NCBI GenBank assembly: GCA_003486025.1
Contig: DNHA01000064.1
Location: 1-8,956, forward strand
DNA from: Micrococcaceae bacterium
GTDB lineage: Bacteria; Actinomycetota; Actinomycetes; Actinomycetales; Micrococcaceae
Direction of reading: 5' to 3'
DNA: 8,956 nt
In this document: in pieces, positions 6,092-8,956 of the stretch
Layout of the letters: every line of letters starts with the position of its first letter
Numbering within the stretch: the stretch's first letter is position 1
Made by a program: the position numbers and the translations under genes
Notes under the pieces: model-generated
The model's input: the letters and a program-made list of their open reading frames with translations, nothing else
What the model was told of the DNA's origin: nothing
Databases searched by the model: none

Positions 6092-6505
6092 GTGGCCGTA
6101 AAGATTCGTCTGAAGCGCTTCGGTAAGATGCGCGCACCTTTCTACCGCGTTGTTGTTATGGACTCGCGCGCCAAGCGCGATGGCCGTGCCATCGAGGAGA
6201 TCGGCAAGTACCAGCCAACAAACGATCCATCGATCATCGAGATCGATTCAGACCGTGCACAGTACTGGCTCTCCGTTGGCGCACAGCCAACCGAGCAGGT
6301 TGCAGCACTTCTGAAGATCACCGGTGACTGGCAGAAGTTCAAGGGCATCGATGGCCAGGAAGGCACCTACAAGGTTGCCGAGCCTAAGCCAGCATTCGTT
6401 GCTCCTGATAAGGGTTCGGTGATCCTCCCAGAGGCAATCACCAAGAAGGCCGAGAAGCCAGCTGCTGAGGAATCGGCAGAAGCTGAAGCCACCGAGGCCG
6501 AGTAA
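6092..6505 (+). CDS. rpsP: 30S ribosomal protein bS16
   Basis: bS16 is a small-subunit ribosomal protein needed for 30S assembly. The N-terminus ([12 protein letters not shown]) and the following [13 protein letters not shown] and [12 protein letters not shown] stretches are typical of the family. The 137-residue product is longer than the roughly 80-90 of E. coli bS16 because of an Ala/Glu/Lys-rich acidic tail (about 110-137), which is common in Actinobacteria. The start is GTG at 6092, chosen because it gives the conserved N-terminus and has AGGAGA about 8 nt upstream. Codon use shifts to GCA, CCA and AAG compared with the genes to the left, as expected for a highly expressed gene. It is the first gene of the cluster, with khpA 2 nt downstream. 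Confidence 0.98.
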   Translation: MAVKIRLKRFGKMRAPFYRVVVMDSRAKRDGRAIEEIGKYQPTNDPSIIEIDSDRAQYWLSVGAQPTEQVAALLKITGDWQKFKGIDGQEGTYKVAEPKPAFVAPDKGSVILPEAITKKAEKPAAEESAEAEATEAE

Positions 6506-6507
6506 TC

Positions 6508-6747
6508 ATGCTCGCCGATGCGCTTGACCATTTGGTGCGCGGGGTAGTCGAGGAACCGGAAGACGTCAGGGTTTCCCTGAAAGCCAACCGCCGCGGCGAC
6601 CTGCTCGAAGTGCGTGTTCATCCCGAAGACCTCGGTCGTGTGATCGGACGTCAGGGACGTACCGCACGGGCACTGCGTACCGTGATGGCAGCGCTGGCCA
6701 AGGAGCCGATTCGTGTTGATGTTATCGACACCGATCGTAGCCGGTAG
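6508..6747 (+). CDS. khpA: KhpA, KH-domain RNA-binding protein
   Basis: This 79-residue protein is a single KH domain. The RNA-contacting GxxG loop is GRQG at residues 47-50, within GRVIGRQGRTARALR. KhpA proteins bind RNA, and in other bacteria pair with KhpB (Jag/EloR) to affect cell division and elongation. The partner is not in this window. The ATG lies 2 nt after the rpsP stop, and its ribosome-binding site (GAGG) is inside the rpsP 3' end, so the two are almost certainly cotranscribed and translationally coupled. The position between rpsP and rimM is the usual one in Actinobacteria and Firmicutes. A strong hairpin follows 41 nt after the stop. Confidence 0.95.
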   Translation: MLADALDHLVRGVVEEPEDVRVSLKANRRGDLLEVRVHPEDLGRVIGRQGRTARALRTVMAALAKEPIRVDVIDTDRSR

Positions 6748-6788
6748 CCAAACATTTTTGAGGTCAGGCGCAAGCTGACTTCACCACG

Positions 6789-6834
6789 GAAGGAGTTTCC
6801 GCTCAACAGGGCGGAAACTCCTTCTCGTGTTTCA
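6789..6834 (+). terminator. Strong stem-loop between khpA and rimM, likely intrinsic terminator or attenuator
   Basis: GAAGGAGTTTCCGC (6789-6802) pairs perfectly over 14 bp with GCGGAAACTCCTTC (6811-6824) around an 8-nt loop; a further G-U pair is possible at the base. The next bases, TCGTGTTTC, give only a broken U-tract. Termination would therefore be partial, separating rpsP-khpA from rimM-trmD. Confidence 0.7.
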
Positions 6835-6890
6835 TCGTCAAAACCCGCCAACCTATGGCACCCCAGCGCGTGGCATCGTCCCGTGGATTC

Positions 6891-6927
6891 AAGGAGAATG
6901 ATCACCAGATTATGCGATTGCAGGTAG
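6891..6927 (+). promoter_or_regulatory. Distant ribosome-binding site and nine-codon ORF overlapping the rimM start
   Basis: AAGGAG (6891-6896) is 15 nt from the rimM ATG, longer than the usual 5-10 nt. An ATG at 6898 opens a nine-codon frame (MITRLCDCR) that ends at TAG 6925-6927, overlapping the first codons of rimM in another frame. It could couple or tune rimM translation. However, the Shine-Dalgarno is only 1 nt from that ATG, so real translation of the small frame is doubtful. Confidence 0.3.
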
Positions 6928-7436
6928 CACGTATCGGCAAGCCCCACGGCATCCGTGGCGAAGTGACCGTTCAAGTTCTCACCGACGTCCCCGACGATCG
7001 TTTTGCACCCGGCGAGGTTCTGCACGTCGTCGACGGCCCGGTCAAAACCCTCACCGTCACCAAATCGCGCTGGAACAAAACCATTCTTCTGGTCGATTTC
7101 GCAGAAATCAAAGACCGCAATATGGCCGAAACCTTCCGCCAGGCACACCTGGAAATTGAAGTCACCGGCGAGGAAGAAAGCGCGTCGGACGAGTGGTACG
7201 AGCATGAGCTGCTGGACCTGAAGGTCATCCACGACGGCAAGCAGGTCGGCGTGATCACCGCACTGCGCACCAACCCAGCCCAAGACCTGCTGGTCTTCAA
7301 GGATCTGAACGGCGAAGAGGTCTACCTGCCATTCGTCGACGAATTCGTCCCGGATGTTGATCCCGAGGCCGGTACCGTGACCATCACCCCTCCGGCCGGC
7401 CTGCTTGAGCTGAACCAGGGCGAGGAAGAAAAGTAA
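6912..7436 (+). CDS. rimM: RimM, 30S ribosome maturation factor
   Basis: RimM binds the 30S head, interacting with S19, and helps mature the 3' domain of 16S rRNA. The 174-residue product shows both domains. The N-terminal RimM domain (1 to about 86) has [14 protein letters not shown] at 5-18 and IKDRNMAE at 66-73. The C-terminal PRC-barrel (about 95-165) has [11 protein letters not shown] at 95-105 and [13 protein letters not shown] at 138-150. The frame is open back to ATG 6855, but family proteins begin at the [13 protein letters not shown] block, so ATG 6912 is chosen. Its AAGGAG is unusually far away (15 nt). It lies 164 nt after khpA, beyond the hairpin, so it may have its own promoter, although none was convincing. 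trmD begins 5 nt after its stop. Confidence 0.96.
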   Translation: MRLQVARIGKPHGIRGEVTVQVLTDVPDDRFAPGEVLHVVDGPVKTLTVTKSRWNKTILLVDFAEIKDRNMAETFRQAHLEIEVTGEEESASDEWYEHELLDLKVIHDGKQVGVITALRTNPAQDLLVFKDLNGEEVYLPFVDEFVPDVDPEAGTVTITPPAGLLELNQGEEEK

Positions 7437-7441
7437 GCATC

Positions 7442-8251
7442 ATGCGCATCGACGTCGTCTCCATCTTCCCGGAGTACCTAGCACCACTTGACCTGTCGCT
7501 GATCGGCCGCGCCCGTGAAGAAGGCATCCTGGACCTGAAAGTCACCAACCTGCGTGATTTCACCACGGACCGCCACCACAAGGTCGATGACACCCCCTAC
7601 GGCGGTGGGGCCGGCATGGTGATGATGCCCGAGCCATGGGGCCAAGCCCTGGACTCGGTGCGTGCCAGCGCGCCGGAGGCTGCCAAGCCGATCCTCATTG
7701 TGCCTTCTCCTGCCGGAGCGGTCTTCGACCAGCAGATGGCCTATGACTTCGCCGAGGAAGACCACCTGGTCTTCGCCTGCGGCCGCTATGAAGGAATCGA
7801 CGAGCGCGTCATCGACTATGCGCGGGAGAACTTCACCGTCATCCCGGTCTCCATCGGAGACTACGTATTAAACGGGGGAGAGGTCGCGGTGATGGTGATG
7901 GTTGAGGCGATCGCCCGGCTCATCCCCGGAGTGATCGGCAACCCGGAATCCCTGGTCGAAGAATCCCACTCCGACGTGCTGCTGGAATACCCGGTCTACA
8001 CCAAGCCGGCCGAATGGCGTGGCCGCCAGGTTCCCGAAGTCCTGCTTGGTGGCAACCACCAGCGCGTGGCCCGCTTCCGCCGTGATGAGCAGCTTAGCCG
8101 CACCGCAACCCGCCGTCCGGACCTCATCGAACTGCTCGACGCAGCCACGCTGAACCGCAAGGACCGCGACGCGCTATGGCACGCGGGATTTGCCGTCGTC
8201 GATGGGGAAATCATCGCTAAATCGCAGCTGGACTGGACCAAAGAGTCCTAG
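7442..8251 (+). CDS. trmD: TrmD, tRNA (guanine-N1)-methyltransferase (m1G37)
   Basis: TrmD transfers a methyl group from S-adenosylmethionine to N1 of G37 in tRNAs that have G36, preventing +1 frameshifts. The 269-residue length is normal. Family signatures are intact: [17 protein letters not shown] at 44-60, [10 protein letters not shown] at 114-123 and [11 protein letters not shown] at 137-147. The last two are parts of the trefoil-knot SAM site. R159 (ARLIPGV) matches E. coli R154. The residue aligned by eye to the E. coli catalytic base D169 (in EDSF) is E174 (in EESH), a conservative change. The C-terminal domain holds [18 protein letters not shown] (201-218). The gene starts 5 nt after rimM, with GAGGAAG inside the rimM end as ribosome-binding site, so the pair is coupled. 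Confidence 0.98.
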   Translation: MRIDVVSIFPEYLAPLDLSLIGRAREEGILDLKVTNLRDFTTDRHHKVDDTPYGGGAGMVMMPEPWGQALDSVRASAPEAAKPILIVPSPAGAVFDQQMAYDFAEEDHLVFACGRYEGIDERVIDYARENFTVIPVSIGDYVLNGGEVAVMVMVEAIARLIPGVIGNPESLVEESHSDVLLEYPVYTKPAEWRGRQVPEVLLGGNHQRVARFRRDEQLSRTATRRPDLIELLDAATLNRKDRDALWHAGFAVVDGEIIAKSQLDWTKES

Positions 8252-8258
8252 ATCACGC

Positions 8259-8296
8259 ATTCGGCCATCGGGCTTGCTCGCATCGATGCGCCGAAT
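8259..8296 (+). terminator. Imperfect stem-loop after trmD, possible terminator
   Basis: ATTCGGC (8259-8265) pairs with GCCGAAT (8290-8296), and CATCG (8266-8270) pairs with CGATG (8284-8288). This gives a 12-bp stem with one bulged C and a 13-nt loop, 7 nt after the trmD stop. No T-run follows directly; the nearest (GTGTGTTTTTG) begins about 20 nt later. A perfect 12-nt palindrome, CGCATCGATGCG, lies at 8279-8290 inside it. It could end trmD transcription inefficiently or be a regulatory element. Confidence 0.4.
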
Positions 8297-8301
8297 ATGG
8301 C
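8274..8301 (+). promoter_or_regulatory. Weak candidate promoter for rplS
   Basis: TTGCTC (8274-8279) and TATGGC (8296-8301) are separated by 16 nt and resemble -35 and -10 boxes. A start near 8308 would give rplS a leader of about 180 nt carrying the hairpins at 8332-8399. The hexamers overlap the putative trmD stem-loop, so only one of the two readings may be right. Confidence 0.25.
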
Positions 8302-8331
8302 AAAATTGGTTCTTGGTGTGTTTTTGTCCGA

Positions 8332-8399
8332 TTCCTGCCACAGGGGGAAGCCGGGCCTAGGGAAACCACCGCACTGGCAGCAACATAGGCTGCCGGTGG
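8332..8399 (+). other. Structured rplS 5' leader (two predicted hairpins)
   Basis: The stronger hairpin has CCACC (8366-8370) with GGTGG (8395-8399), and GGCAGC (8376-8381) with GCTGCC (8389-8394), around a 7-nt loop with a 5-nt bulge (GCACT) on one side. A weaker one upstream pairs TTCCTG (8332-8337) with the CAGG...GAA at 8341-8349. The strong stem ends 90 nt before the rplS start. L19 leader RNAs that bind the protein are known in other phyla; whether this is an equivalent is not shown by sequence alone. Confidence 0.45.
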
Positions 8400-8489
8400 A
8401 AATACGTTTCGAAGAGATCACCGCTTGCGGTTGATGAGCTCCGCTACGAGGGTACGGTGACCTGTGGCATTGACCCTAGAGGATGCACC

Positions 8490-8849
8490 ATGCATATTCT
8501 TGACTCAGTAAACGCAGCATCGCTGCGCTCCGACATTCCTGCTTTCGGCGCTGGCGACACCTTGAAGGTGCACGTCAACATCATCGAAGGTAAGAACTCG
8601 CGTGTCCAGGTTTTCCAGGGCTACGTCCTTGGCCGCCAGGGTGCAGGCATCGGTGAGACCTTCACCGTGCGTAAGGTTTCCTTCGGTGCCGGCGTTGAGC
8701 GTACCTTCCCAGTTCACTCCCCAATCATCGACAAGATTGAGCTAGTGTCCAAGGGCGACGTACGCCGTGCCAAGCTGTACTACATGCGCGATCGCCACGG
8801 TAAGGCAGCACGCATCAAGGAGAAGCGCGACTTCGGTACCAAGAAGTAA
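8490..8849 (+). CDS. rplS: 50S ribosomal protein bL19
   Basis: bL19 is a large-subunit ribosomal protein at the 30S-50S interface. The 119-residue product has the usual length (about 115-120). The N-terminus ([19 protein letters not shown]), [40 protein letters not shown] and the family signature [13 protein letters not shown] (88-100) are all intact. The frame is open upstream to GTG 8457, but ATG 8490 gives the conserved start and has AGAGG about 7 nt upstream. It stands 238 nt after trmD with a structured leader, so it is likely transcribed, at least partly, from its own promoter and is open to separate control. Codon use is highly biased, as in rpsP. Confidence 0.98.
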   Translation: MHILDSVNAASLRSDIPAFGAGDTLKVHVNIIEGKNSRVQVFQGYVLGRQGAGIGETFTVRKVSFGAGVERTFPVHSPIIDKIELVSKGDVRRAKLYYMRDRHGKAARIKEKRDFGTKK

Positions 8850-8861
8850 TTTCGTTCTTCC

Positions 8862-8956
8862 ATGAACGAGGTTGCTAGCCCCGAGCGAGCAACGAGCAAG
8901 CGCCGGACCTGGTTTTGGGTCTGGCGCTTCGCCGTTTTCGCAGTTATTTGTGGCCT
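8862..8956 (+). CDS. lepB: Possible N-terminus of signal peptidase I (LepB), cut by window edge
   Basis: An open frame from ATG 8862 runs to the window end for 31 codons. It begins with a short polar stretch (MNEVASPERATSKRR) followed by an aromatic, hydrophobic segment (WFWVWRFAVFAVICG), which suits the cytoplasmic tail and first membrane helix of a type I signal peptidase. rplS-lepB is a common order in Actinobacteria. Against it, no Shine-Dalgarno precedes the ATG (TTCGTTCTTCC), no catalytic motif is within view, and a terminator-like hairpin occupies codons 13-26. The true lepB start may lie beyond the window, and this frame may be the rplS terminator read by chance. The start is 12 nt after the rplS stop, so translational coupling is possible. 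Confidence 0.45.
   Translation, partial: MNEVASPERATSKRRTWFWVWRFAVFAVICG
8898..8938 (+). terminator. Likely rplS intrinsic terminator (or hairpin inside the lepB start)
   Basis: AAGCGCCGGACC (8898-8909) pairs with GGTCTGGCGCTT (8918-8929) over 12 bp with a single G-U wobble and an 8-nt loop (TGGTTTTG). CGCCGTTTT follows, a modest U-tract. The shape is that of an intrinsic terminator 48 nt after the rplS stop. It conflicts with, or overlaps, the possible lepB reading frame. Confidence 0.55.

Noticed and set aside
6651..7283. 210-codon minus-strand open frame across khpA and rimM
   Set aside because: It is antisense to two conserved genes and crosses the khpA-rimM hairpin; there is no product signature.

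Overview
The window looks like a chromosomal segment from a GC-rich actinobacterium, most likely Micrococcaceae (Arthrobacter/Glutamicibacter-like). This rests on the gene order rpsP-khpA-rimM-trmD-rplS, a DtxR/IdeR-type iron box, a DUF222/HNH (13E12-type) gene and actinobacterial protein signatures. It is an inference from sequence reading; no database search was run.

Left third (1-3096, minus strand): a complete ferrous-iron uptake operon read right to left. It comprises efeU (FTR1-type permease), efeO (cupredoxin plus M75 lipoprotein) and efeB (Tat-exported DyP-type haem peroxidase, whose C-terminus is cut by the window edge). EfeO and EfeB act on the outer face and feed iron to EfeU in the membrane. 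Upstream of efeU, a 16/19 match to the DtxR/IdeR operator indicates iron repression.

Middle (3097-5864): a 320-bp divergent intergenic region holds the iron box, a leader hairpin and a perfect 17-nt palindrome. It is followed on the plus strand by an unrecognised six-helix membrane protein, possibly made from a leaderless mRNA, and a 547-aa DUF222/HNH endonuclease-family protein. A run of six 18-bp repeats encodes that protein's Pro/Thr/Glu linker. A perfect DnaA-box 9-mer lies between these two genes.

Right third (5865-8956, plus strand): a translation and RNA-maturation cluster of rpsP (bS16), khpA (KH RNA-binding protein), rimM (30S maturation), trmD (tRNA m1G37 methyltransferase) and rplS (bL19). 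A possible start of lepB follows at the edge. The cluster is probably not one uninterrupted transcript: a perfect 14-bp hairpin separates khpA from rimM, and a structured 238-bp leader separates trmD from rplS.

No mobile element, CRISPR array, tRNA or rRNA was seen. I found no convincing new multi-gene system. The least explained parts are the membrane protein with its upstream palindrome, the repeat-bearing HNH protein, and the hairpins that divide the ribosomal-protein cluster.
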